Shown here: in pieces, positions 14,229 to 20,919 of the stretch
How positions within the stretch are numbered: position 1 is the first letter of the stretch
How the letters are laid out: the number at the start of each line of letters is the position of its first letter
Source: Treponema sp.
Lineage (GTDB): Bacteria > Spirochaetota > Spirochaetia > Treponematales > Treponemataceae
DNA: 23,558 bases
Reading direction: 5' to 3'
Assembly (NCBI GenBank): GCA_016297805.1
Contig: JAEDFX010000029.1
Span: 1 to 23,558, forward strand
Made by a program: the position numbers and the translations under genes
Notes under the pieces: model-generated
Database searches by the model: none
Seen by the model: the letters and a program-made list of their open reading frames with translations, nothing else
Told to the model about the DNA's origin: nothing

Positions 14229-16337
14229 TCAGTTCAGAACAGCAATAAGACTGTCAACTTCTTCTGTATGATAATCTGGATTTACTTTTTTTACATACAG
14301 TAAATTCTTAAGTGCATTTTCAGCATCTCCCAGCTGTATATATATTTTTCCAAGAGTAACGTATGCATTCCAATTCTTATTATTCTCAGCAAGTATCTGG
14401 TTATACAAAGCAATTGATTTTTCCAGTTCATTATTTTTAAAATAAGCACCTGCAAGATTATTTTTAGCATCATTATCTTTAGAATTTATTTTTACTGCTT
14501 TCTCATAATACTTAACCGCATTTTCGTAATCTTTTTTTATATAGAAAGCACTACCTAGATTATTATTAACTTCAAAATTGTCTTCATTGATTTTATAAGC
14601 CGAATTAAGTAACTCAAGTGCCTTATCAACTTTTTCTTCACCTTGAGCCAAATAGATTACACTGGAATTAATCCTAGCTTTTATATGCTCTGGATTTAAT
14701 TCTATAGTCTCTTTGTAAAGATTTAAGGCTTCATTAATTTTATTATTTTTTTCCTGAAGAATTCCATAGTTATAAACAATATTAGCTTTTGATTTATTAT
14801 TTTTAAGATATTCTTTTTCACTATATGCTTCCCAGGCATATTTTAATGATTCATCATATTTACCTTCATCATATAATACTGTTGAAAGATTATATTTTGT
14901 TAAAACCAAATCCTCACCATCTGATAGATTCTGTAATGCATTTTTATAAAAAATTTCAGAATTTTTATTATCCCCAGAAAGATAATAAACAGAACCAAGT
15001 TCCATCAGTGCAGTTTTATGTTTAGGATTTATTTTCAGTAATTGATTATAAGTTGCAATTGCCTCAGGGTAATTATTATCACGATTATAAGTTCTTGCCA
15101 GTTCCAGATACCCTTTTTCGTATTTTCCATTTATTGCGATTGACTGCCTAAAAGAATCTGCAGCTTCCACATTTTTATTCAATTTTACATAAGTCAATCC
15201 TAAATTATAACGGCTAGGCTCAAACTTATTATTCAACTCACATGAACGAATAAAGCATTTTTCAGCTTCTGAATATTTTCGTCTTAAATACTGAAGCTTT
15301 CCCATATCATAATAATATAGATAATTATTTCTGTTTGCTTCCAATGCTTTTTGTAATTCTAATTCTGCAAGATCATATTGTTTTCTTTTCTGATAGTTCT
15401 GTGCCAAAGTATAATGAGCCAAATCATTATCTGGATTTTTTTCGAGAAGTTCATTTGCCAGTCTAACAGCATCCTCAAGCGATTTATTTTTTTCTTCTTC
15501 AGTTGCCCCGTTTTCAATTTTATCCAATAAGCTTTGGAGTTTATCTATATCAATTTGCTCGCTGTTCTGTTGCTCTTTTAGTTTTCTTTCAGCTTCCTCT
15601 TTTATGTGCTGTTCTTCTTCAGATTTACGCTTCTGTTCTTCCTTAAGTTTTTTTTCTTCTTCAGCTTTACGTTCCAGTTCTTCCTTAAGCTTCTTTTCTT
15701 CTTCAGCCTTACGTCTCTGTTCTTCCTTATGCTTCTTTTCTTCTTCAGCCTTACGTCTCTGTTCTTCCTTAAGCTTCTTTTCTTCCTCAGCCTTACGTCT
15801 CTGTTCTTCCTTAAGTTTTTTTTCTTCTTCAGCCTTACGTTTTTGTTGTTCCTTAACCTTCTTTTCTTCTTCCGCTTTATTTTTCTGTGCTTCTTTTTCT
15901 TTTAATGCGGCCTTCTTTGACTCCTCTTCAGCTTTTTTATCCTGTTCAATTCTTAATCTTTCTTCTTCAGCTAATCTTAATTCTTCCTTTTTTCTCTCTT
16001 CTTCCAGGCTTATTCTTTCAGATTCTTGATTCTGAAGATTTTTTTCATTTTCTTGACGTAAACGTTCTTCTTCCAGTTTTCTTAATTCTTCTTCACTGAG
16101 GATTTTTTCATTACCAATTTCATCAAGATTATCTGTATAAACAGGTTTTCCATTTTCGTCAAAATAGTAACCACCTTTTGAATCATATTTATGTCCGGAA
16201 CCAAAACTTCTACCTTCTCCCCCAACACAACCATTACATTTCATTAAAAGGAGAATAATAACAATGATGATTACAACAGTAATACCAAAACCAGCCTTTT
16301 TTAGCTTTTTTTTTCTCTCATCTGAAAGTTTTAACAT
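14229..16337 (-). CDS. membrane-anchored coiled-coil TPR protein
   Basis: This 702-residue protein has a basic N-terminus, one transmembrane helix (about residues 16-32) followed by KCNGCVGG, and a short segment ending YYFDENGKPVY. A very long Glu/Lys/Arg-rich coiled coil covers about 80-258, much of it made of a 14-residue repeat (KAEEEKKLKEEQRR). About ten TPR units fill residues 265-700, for example AHYTLAQNYQKRKQYDLAEL and AKNNLAGAYFKNNELEKSIA. The layout (membrane anchor, TolA-like rod, TPR scaffold) suggests a periplasm-facing protein that reaches across the envelope to bind partners; that is inference. The Cys pair follows the helix and does not form a classical lipobox. Its ATG overlaps the stop of the upstream TPR gene by one base (TAATG), so the two are coupled. 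Specific function unknown. Confidence 0.8.
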   Translation of the reverse strand: MLKLSDERKKKLKKAGFGITVVIIIVIILLLMKCNGCVGGEGRSFGSGHKYDSKGGYYFDENGKPVYTDNLDEIGNEKILSEEELRKLEEERLRQENEKNLQNQESERISLEEERKKEELRLAEEERLRIEQDKKAEEESKKAALKEKEAQKNKAEEEKKVKEQQKRKAEEEKKLKEEQRRKAEEEKKLKEEQRRKAEEEKKHKEEQRRKAEEEKKLKEELERKAEEEKKLKEEQKRKSEEEQHIKEEAERKLKEQQNSEQIDIDKLQSLLDKIENGATEEEKNKSLEDAVRLANELLEKNPDNDLAHYTLAQNYQKRKQYDLAELELQKALEANRNNYLYYYDMGKLQYLRRKYSEAEKCFIRSCELNNKFEPSRYNLGLTYVKLNKNVEAADSFRQSIAINGKYEKGYLELARTYNRDNNYPEAIATYNQLLKINPKHKTALMELGSVYYLSGDNKNSEIFYKNALQNLSDGEDLVLTKYNLSTVLYDEGKYDESLKYAWEAYSEKEYLKNNKSKANIVYNYGILQEKNNKINEALNLYKETIELNPEHIKARINSSVIYLAQGEEKVDKALELLNSAYKINEDNFEVNNNLGSAFYIKKDYENAVKYYEKAVKINSKDNDAKNNLAGAYFKNNELEKSIALYNQILAENNKNWNAYVTLGKIYIQLGDAENALKNLLYVKKVNPDYHTEEVDSLIAVLN
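15621..15872 (-). repeat. 42-bp tandem repeat, six copies, inside the coiled coil
   Basis: Six head-to-tail 42-base units begin at 15621, 15663, 15705, 15747, 15789 and 15831, with degenerate flanking units. Adjacent central copies differ by only one to three bases. Each encodes 14 residues (two heptads) of the coiled coil, so copy changes keep the reading frame and helical phase. DNA-level similarity above what the protein needs points to recent duplication or recombination. Confidence 0.9.
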
Positions 16338-17656
16338 TAATCCAATTCTCCTTCTAAATCATAATCAATCAAATCATCAGTACCAGAACTAATATTTGTT
16401 GAATTGCTATTCTGTAATGAATTTGCAACATCATCCAGCAGTTTTTTTCTTCGCTCTTCTTCAGCCTTCATCAAATCTTCCAGCATCTTTTGTCTTGCAA
16501 GTCGTTCTGCTTCATCCTTCTGCTGCAACCTTCGTAATTCATCCTCAGCTTTTCTCTGACGAATCAAACTTTGTTCTTCCAGCCATTTCTCATATTCTTC
16601 ACGAGATTCCCGCTCCAGTCTTTTAAGTTCCATAGATTCTTCATCGCTAAGATTTTCCCAATTCATTCCAGAAGAATATTCCAGATCATCCTTATAATAG
16701 TCATCTTCTGAAAGTCTACCTATTTTTTCAGAATCAAGTTTTTCCCAATCTACAGAATCTGAATTATTTTCTCTGAATCTTTCATCTGCAATTTTTTCAC
16801 TATTTGTTTTGTCTGAACCAGAACTGATTTGCGAAGAAGTATTTTCTATTTTTTCCCATTCCTTTGTCTTAACAGGTTCCTTATGCTCACCAATAGATGT
16901 ATCAACATCTTCCCAGTCAACATTTTGTTTAGTAGTTTCCTGTTCTGCAATTGAAGCATCTACATTTTCCCAAGGAGTTTTATCTTCGTTATCCTCTTCT
17001 TCAATATCAGCATCAATCTTTTCCCACTGAACTTCTTCTGCCAGAGCTTCATCAAAAGAAGGATCAACAGCCTCCCACATAGCCTTATTTTGTTCACGCA
17101 AAAGCCTTTCTTCCTCTTCTCGTCTGGCAATTTCATCAGTTAAAGCTTGAATTAATAATTCAATTTTTGCTTTCTGCACATCATCAGGACATTTTTCAAC
17201 AAAATCTATGTAATCTGATTTAGCCGCAACCAGCTGATTCCCCATCAGAAGTGCATTTGCTCGATTCAAAAGTGCATCATAAAATTTCGAATCATCATTT
17301 AATGCTCTTGTAAAACAGTTAACTGCAGATGAAAAATCCTTCATGGCATAATATGTATTTCCCTGATTAAAAGACAGGATTTTTATATTTGTTGGCTGAG
17401 CTTTTATTCCTCTGTCAAAGGCATCAATAGATTTTGAAAATTCACCAAGCTGATAATATCCAAGACCTAGAAAATTATATGTATTTGCCGTAACAATCCC
17501 ATTTAAAAGTTCATTTTCAAGAACTTGAACTGCCTCTTTTGGTTTATTTTCTTTAAAGAGTTTTTCCCCTTGAGAAAGATTTTCTATTCCCTGAGCAGTT
17601 ATTAACCCCATATTTAATAAAGTAAGAACTATATAAATAAACTTTCTTCTATTCAT
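16337..17656 (-). CDS. exported TPR protein with W-E-x-[ILV]-[DE] repeat region
   Basis: This protein of about 439 residues has a signal peptide (NRRKF then IYIVLTLLNMGLITAQ) and three to four TPRs over about 25-165, including NTYNFLGLGYYQLGEF. An acidic, low-complexity middle follows with the short motif W-E-x-[ILV]-[DE] about seven times: WEAVD, WEKID, WENVD, WEDVD, WEKIE, WEKLD and WENLS. They are spaced about 17-19 residues apart for the first five. A charged coiled coil and a Ser/Asn-rich, acidic C-terminus end the protein. The open frame allows GTG 17662, which sits nearer an AAGG; I list ATG 17656, which gives a cleaner signal peptide. It is coupled to the coiled-coil TPR gene by a TAATG overlap. 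The gene layout recalls TPR members of spirochete bat clusters, but no batA/batB is here, so I leave it unnamed. Confidence 0.75.
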   Translation of the reverse strand: MNRRKFIYIVLTLLNMGLITAQGIENLSQGEKLFKENKPKEAVQVLENELLNGIVTANTYNFLGLGYYQLGEFSKSIDAFDRGIKAQPTNIKILSFNQGNTYYAMKDFSSAVNCFTRALNDDSKFYDALLNRANALLMGNQLVAAKSDYIDFVEKCPDDVQKAKIELLIQALTDEIARREEEERLLREQNKAMWEAVDPSFDEALAEEVQWEKIDADIEEEDNEDKTPWENVDASIAEQETTKQNVDWEDVDTSIGEHKEPVKTKEWEKIENTSSQISSGSDKTNSEKIADERFRENNSDSVDWEKLDSEKIGRLSEDDYYKDDLEYSSGMNWENLSDEESMELKRLERESREEYEKWLEEQSLIRQRKAEDELRRLQQKDEAERLARQKMLEDLMKAEEERRKKLLDDVANSLQNSNSTNISSGTDDLIDYDLEGELD

Positions 17657-17675
17657 ACACACAATACCTTCATGT

Positions 17676-17704
17676 TTGACATATCGACATAAATCTACTA
17701 CTCT
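17676..17704 (+). promoter_or_regulatory. possible sigma-70-type promoter of the TPR/phosphoesterase/ParB-like trio
   Basis: TTGACA (17676-17681), 17 bases and TACTCT (17699-17704) lie in the divergent gap on the plus strand. The -35 box is perfect but the -10 box is weak. A TATACT at 17725-17730 has no good -35 box. Either could drive the gene at 17774; I cannot decide between them. Confidence 0.3.
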
Positions 17705-17773
17705 TATTATCGAAAGATTTTGTGTATACTTAATCCACTTATTTTTTTTCTTTTTACAGGAGTCAAACTAAGC

Positions 17774-19135
17774 ATGTTTACAATTATTTTGATTAGTATA
17801 ATGACAGCACTTGTGGCATCGCTTTTTTTCGTAATTTTCAAAAATATAATGTCTCCTAAAAAAATGGAAGCAATTCCAAAACTTATAAAACAAGGCAAGA
17901 CTCAGAACGCCATCAGAATTGCAAAACAGATTATTGCAAAAGATCAGAAAAATTATCTTGCACACTACTATCTTGGAAAAGCTTATTTAAAAGAAAACAG
18001 AAAAGAATTAGCCGTTATTGAATATAAAATGGTGAACGAAAATGCCCTTTTTGGTGAAGGTATTAATGAAGTTAATTTCAGAAAGGAATTCGCCCAGCTG
18101 CTTCTTCAATTCAACCAGCAAAACGATGCGCTTACAAATTATCTTTTGCTTACAAAATTGGACCCTATTGATGCAGATAATTTTTATCAGGTTGGCCGTA
18201 TTTATGAGCAGCAGAATCGTTATGATTTAGCACTTGGTTTCATGCAGAAATGTGCAATAATTGATAAAAAACACGCAAAAGCACATGCAGAAATTGGACT
18301 TATGCTCTACAGAACAAAGCAGTTCAATGAAGCAAAAAAAGAAATTGATATGGCTCTTAAACTTAGTCCAGAGACATATTCTTCTTACTATTATTTGGGA
18401 AAAATTCTCAAAGATGCTAAAGATATTCCAGGAGCACTTAAAGCTTTCGAAAAAGCACAGCGTGACCAGGAAGTAAAACAGAAAGCTATTATTGAACACG
18501 GTTCCTGCTATCTGGTTGTAAACCGCTATGATAACGCAGCTGTAGATTTTCAAAGAGCCATTGACTTAGATAAAACTGATTCAATTCCAGAAACATTATA
18601 TGCAAGATACTTTCTTGCTTTGTGTTATGAAAAATCCCGAAAAATTGATAAAGCTATTGAACAATGGGAAGCAATTTATAAGCACAATAAAGGATTCCGT
18701 GACGTTTCGGCAAAACTGTCTGAATACAAAGATTTACAGGCAAATGATTATCTAAAAGACTATTTGACCTGCAGTAACGAAGAATTCTCATTAATCTGTA
18801 AAAATGCAACAATGAAGGCCTTGAATCTTCAGATTCTCACCTGTGATATGAAAAAATGGGGCTGCCAGATTTCAGCCGTTAACAAAGGTGACGATTCATG
18901 GATGTCTGTAAGAAAACAGGTTATTATGATTCGTTACTATCGAGATCCAGAACCAGTAGCGGACCAGCAGGTTATTGAAGCACTTGATAACATGAAATCA
19001 CAGAACTATGTAAAAGGCTATATGTTCTCAAGTTCAGGCTTTACAACAACAGCCAAACGTTATGCAGAAAATCGACCAATAGAATTGATAGAAAAACAAA
19101 AACTGGAAGCTGTACTATCCAAAGCTGGTGATTAA
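17774..19135 (+). CDS. membrane-anchored TPR protein with degenerate Mrr-like nuclease domain
   Basis: This 453-residue protein starts with a transmembrane helix (residues 3-22, then a basic stretch ending MSPKK). Some seven to eight TPR units cover about 35-320, such as AHYYLGKAYLKENRKELAVI and SSYYYLGKILKDAKDIPGAL. Residues about 335-450 resemble the C-terminal catalytic domain of Mrr-type restriction endonucleases. They show KKWGCQI then GDDSW, IMIRYYRD, KGYMFSSSGFTTTAKRYA and a closing PIELIEKQKLEAVL. The PD-(D/E)xK signature Q-x-K appears replaced by Met385-x-Arg387, so nuclease activity is doubtful. I chose ATG 17774 because AGGAG lies upstream (11-base gap) and the protein then opens with the helix; an upstream extension to 17720 lacks support. 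It overlaps the phosphoesterase gene by one base (TAATG). Confidence 0.8.
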   Translation: MFTIILISIMTALVASLFFVIFKNIMSPKKMEAIPKLIKQGKTQNAIRIAKQIIAKDQKNYLAHYYLGKAYLKENRKELAVIEYKMVNENALFGEGINEVNFRKEFAQLLLQFNQQNDALTNYLLLTKLDPIDADNFYQVGRIYEQQNRYDLALGFMQKCAIIDKKHAKAHAEIGLMLYRTKQFNEAKKEIDMALKLSPETYSSYYYLGKILKDAKDIPGALKAFEKAQRDQEVKQKAIIEHGSCYLVVNRYDNAAVDFQRAIDLDKTDSIPETLYARYFLALCYEKSRKIDKAIEQWEAIYKHNKGFRDVSAKLSEYKDLQANDYLKDYLTCSNEEFSLICKNATMKALNLQILTCDMKKWGCQISAVNKGDDSWMSVRKQVIMIRYYRDPEPVADQQVIEALDNMKSQNYVKGYMFSSSGFTTTAKRYAENRPIELIEKQKLEAVLSKAGD

Positions 19136-19878
19136 TGAAAATTCTCTGCGTTTCTGACTATGTAGATCCTCTTATTTATAATCAAAATGTAAAAGAAGCC
19201 TTCTCTGATATAGATTTAATTCTATGTGCCGGGGATCTTCCTATGGATTATGTAGATTTTATTGTAACAGTATTTAATAAGCCTACATACTTCATATTTG
19301 GAAACCATAATCTTAAGGAATTTCCTTATTACCACAAAGATGTCCATATTTCAGGCTCTACAAAAATTGTTCAGGAATATGCAGATACGTCCCATGCTCA
19401 TGGAGCAACCTATTTAGGATTTGAAACTTTTGTAGATAACCGTTTTGAAATTCCGCACCCAGTTACAGGAAAAAAAACACCATTGTTAATTGCCGGATGT
19501 TCCGGTTCAAAGAAATATAATAAAGGTTTAGCACAATATACAGATTTTCAAATGAAGATGAAGCTGTTAAAGATGGCTCCACGACTTTTTATGAACAAAA
19601 TTAAGTATGGAAGGTATCTTGATATCTTAATGACACACGCTTCACCCAGACACATTCATGACCACGAGGATCCATGTCATGTTGGATTTGAATGCTATAA
19701 CTGGTTTCTGGAAAAGTATAAACCAACTTATATGGTTCATGGTCATATCCATTTGTATGATATGCGGGAAGAACGCGTAGGACAATATTATGATACTACC
19801 GTTGTAAATGCATATGCACATTATGTAATTGAGCTGCCTATGAAAAAAGAAAATACTGAGCAACAGGAGAGTAACTAA
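19135..19878 (+). CDS. calcineurin-like metallophosphoesterase
   Basis: This 247-residue cytoplasmic protein has the two-metal phosphoesterase scaffold: Asp8 in VSDYVDP, Gly33-Asp34 in CAGDLP, GNHN (56-59), His168 in LMTHASP and the final GHIH (203-206). The family hydrolyses phosphomonoesters or diesters. The usual motif I is D-x-H; here Val10 replaces the His, leaving one metal ligand missing, which I believe is shared by a subgroup with S-D-x-V-D-P-L at this point. Substrate unknown; cyclic nucleotides, nucleic acids and phospholipid headgroups are all possible. It overlaps the preceding TPR gene by one base and directly abuts the ParB-like gene, so the three are almost certainly co-transcribed. 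The Lys/Glu/Gln-rich tail after residue 234 looks disordered. Confidence 0.87.
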   Translation: MKILCVSDYVDPLIYNQNVKEAFSDIDLILCAGDLPMDYVDFIVTVFNKPTYFIFGNHNLKEFPYYHKDVHISGSTKIVQEYADTSHAHGATYLGFETFVDNRFEIPHPVTGKKTPLLIAGCSGSKKYNKGLAQYTDFQMKMKLLKMAPRLFMNKIKYGRYLDILMTHASPRHIHDHEDPCHVGFECYNWFLEKYKPTYMVHGHIHLYDMREERVGQYYDTTVVNAYAHYVIELPMKKENTEQQESN

Positions 19879-20820
19879 ATGGATTTTTCATCAACACAGT
19901 CAGAAGAAGATTTTAACAAAGCCCACAACAAGGCATTCATAAATGATATTCTTCATTTCTTGTCGCCTGAAGAGGCATCTCTTATTTCACTAAATGATGT
20001 AAAACAGATGATTAAACCTGTCAACGAGACATATATTGGTATGAAAGTAATTCCAATTGAAAAAATTGTTGGCAGTGAAGGTCGTTATAAAGACTTCGAT
20101 AACCGATTCTTCCCAAAAAGTTCTCATTTAAAAAACCGATGGGAACATGTTGATGAAGCAGCAATAAAATCAATTAACCTCCCACCTATCAAAGTATACG
20201 AAATTGCAGGTTTATATTTTGTAAGAGACGGAAATCATCGAGTTTCTGTAGCAAAATCAAGAGGAACTGAATTTATTGATGCAGAAGTAGTTTCATTACA
20301 GAGTGAAATTGTATTAAAAAAACCTGATAACATTAATGATATTGTTAAACAGATTATTAATTACGAAAAAAGAGTATTCTACTCTGAAACAGGATTTGGT
20401 GACATAACAGATTACTGGTGTCTGGATTTCTCAAGAACTGGACGTTATGATGTTATTTACAATCATATTCTTACACATAAATATTACATCAATCAGGGAA
20501 AAACAGAAGAAATATCGATGGAAGATGCCCTTCTTTCATGGTTCAATAACGTTTATGTCCCTATAGCCACAATAATTCAAGAAAAACATATTCTTCGTTC
20601 ATTTCCAAAACGTACAATTGGAGATTTATATGTATGGATTGTACGTTACTGGGATGATTTAAAGCAGAAATTTGGTGATAATATTTCTCTTACAGATGTA
20701 GTTTCTGATTTTAAGAAAAATTATAAAGTTCCACTTCACAGAAGAATAATAAATAGAATAAAGTGCATCATTCTTAGAAAGGCAATGGACAGTTCAAATT
20801 CGAATTCCCCAGATTTATGA
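19879..20820 (+). CDS. ParB/sulfiredoxin-fold-like protein of unknown function
   Basis: This 313-residue protein contains a ParB N-terminal-like domain. LPPIKVYEI (101-109) and YFVRDGNHRVSVAKSRG (113-129) match the pattern in which a short strand is followed by D-G-x-H/E-R and a helix; true ParB uses this fold as a CTPase, and relatives act as nucleases or kinases. Before it, VIPIEKIVGSEGRYKDFD resembles the usual lead-in. Residues about 170-215 (GFGDITDYWCLDFSRTGRYD) and the C-terminal helices I do not recognise; they resemble DUF4032-type proteins from memory only. No helix-turn-helix of the chromosome-partition type is evident. AGGAG lies 9 bases before the ATG, which directly follows the phosphoesterase stop. 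Function unknown; a nucleotide-binding or phosphotransfer role is inference. Confidence 0.72.
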   Translation: MDFSSTQSEEDFNKAHNKAFINDILHFLSPEEASLISLNDVKQMIKPVNETYIGMKVIPIEKIVGSEGRYKDFDNRFFPKSSHLKNRWEHVDEAAIKSINLPPIKVYEIAGLYFVRDGNHRVSVAKSRGTEFIDAEVVSLQSEIVLKKPDNINDIVKQIINYEKRVFYSETGFGDITDYWCLDFSRTGRYDVIYNHILTHKYYINQGKTEEISMEDALLSWFNNVYVPIATIIQEKHILRSFPKRTIGDLYVWIVRYWDDLKQKFGDNISLTDVVSDFKKNYKVPLHRRIINRIKCIILRKAMDSSNSNSPDL

Positions 20821-20842
20821 TATTTTCATAGATATTAAAAAC

Positions 20843-20871
20843 TTGACTGCTAAAAATTTCAATGCTAGAAT
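20843..20871 (+). promoter_or_regulatory. sigma-70-type promoter of the partner-switch operon
   Basis: TTGACT (20843-20848), 17 bases and TAGAAT (20866-20871) each match 5 of 6 consensus bases, and TGC just before the -10 box provides an extended -10 element. The start of transcription should be near 20878, giving a leader of about 40 bases carrying AAAGGAG. Confidence 0.75.
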
Positions 20872-20882
20872 TACAAATGAAT

Positions 20883-20890
20883 GCCGATAA
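20883..20890 (+). promoter_or_regulatory. sigma-28 (FliA) -10 octamer upstream of the partner-switch operon
   Basis: GCCGATAA is a perfect copy of the FliA -10 consensus, placed 30 bases before the start codon, so transcription from it would leave room for the ribosome-binding site. The -35 region at the proper spacing (20864-20871) matches TAAAGTTT poorly (3 of 8) and overlaps the sigma-70 -10 box. It may be a weak second promoter or chance. Confidence 0.35.
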
Positions 20891-20919
20891 TATAGTAATA
20901 CGACAAAAAGGAGTAAATT

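Noticed and set aside
14217..14232. Inverted repeat CTGATT/AATCAG between mutL and the convergent TPR gene as a shared terminator
   Set aside because: The stem is only 6 bp, AT-rich, overlaps both stop codons and has no T-tract on either strand.
15621..15872. Regular repeats that might be a CRISPR array
   Set aside because: The units are contiguous with no unique spacers, and they encode an in-frame coiled coil.
15604..16029. Long Ser/Phe-rich open frames on the plus strand
   Set aside because: They are antisense shadows of the Glu/Lys/Arg-rich coiled coil; there is no ribosome-binding site and the composition follows directly from the repeat on the other strand.
17720..17773. Upstream extension of the TPR/Mrr-like protein
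   Set aside because: No ribosome-binding site precedes the earlier start, it overlaps a possible -10 box, and ATG 17774 has AGGAG upstream.
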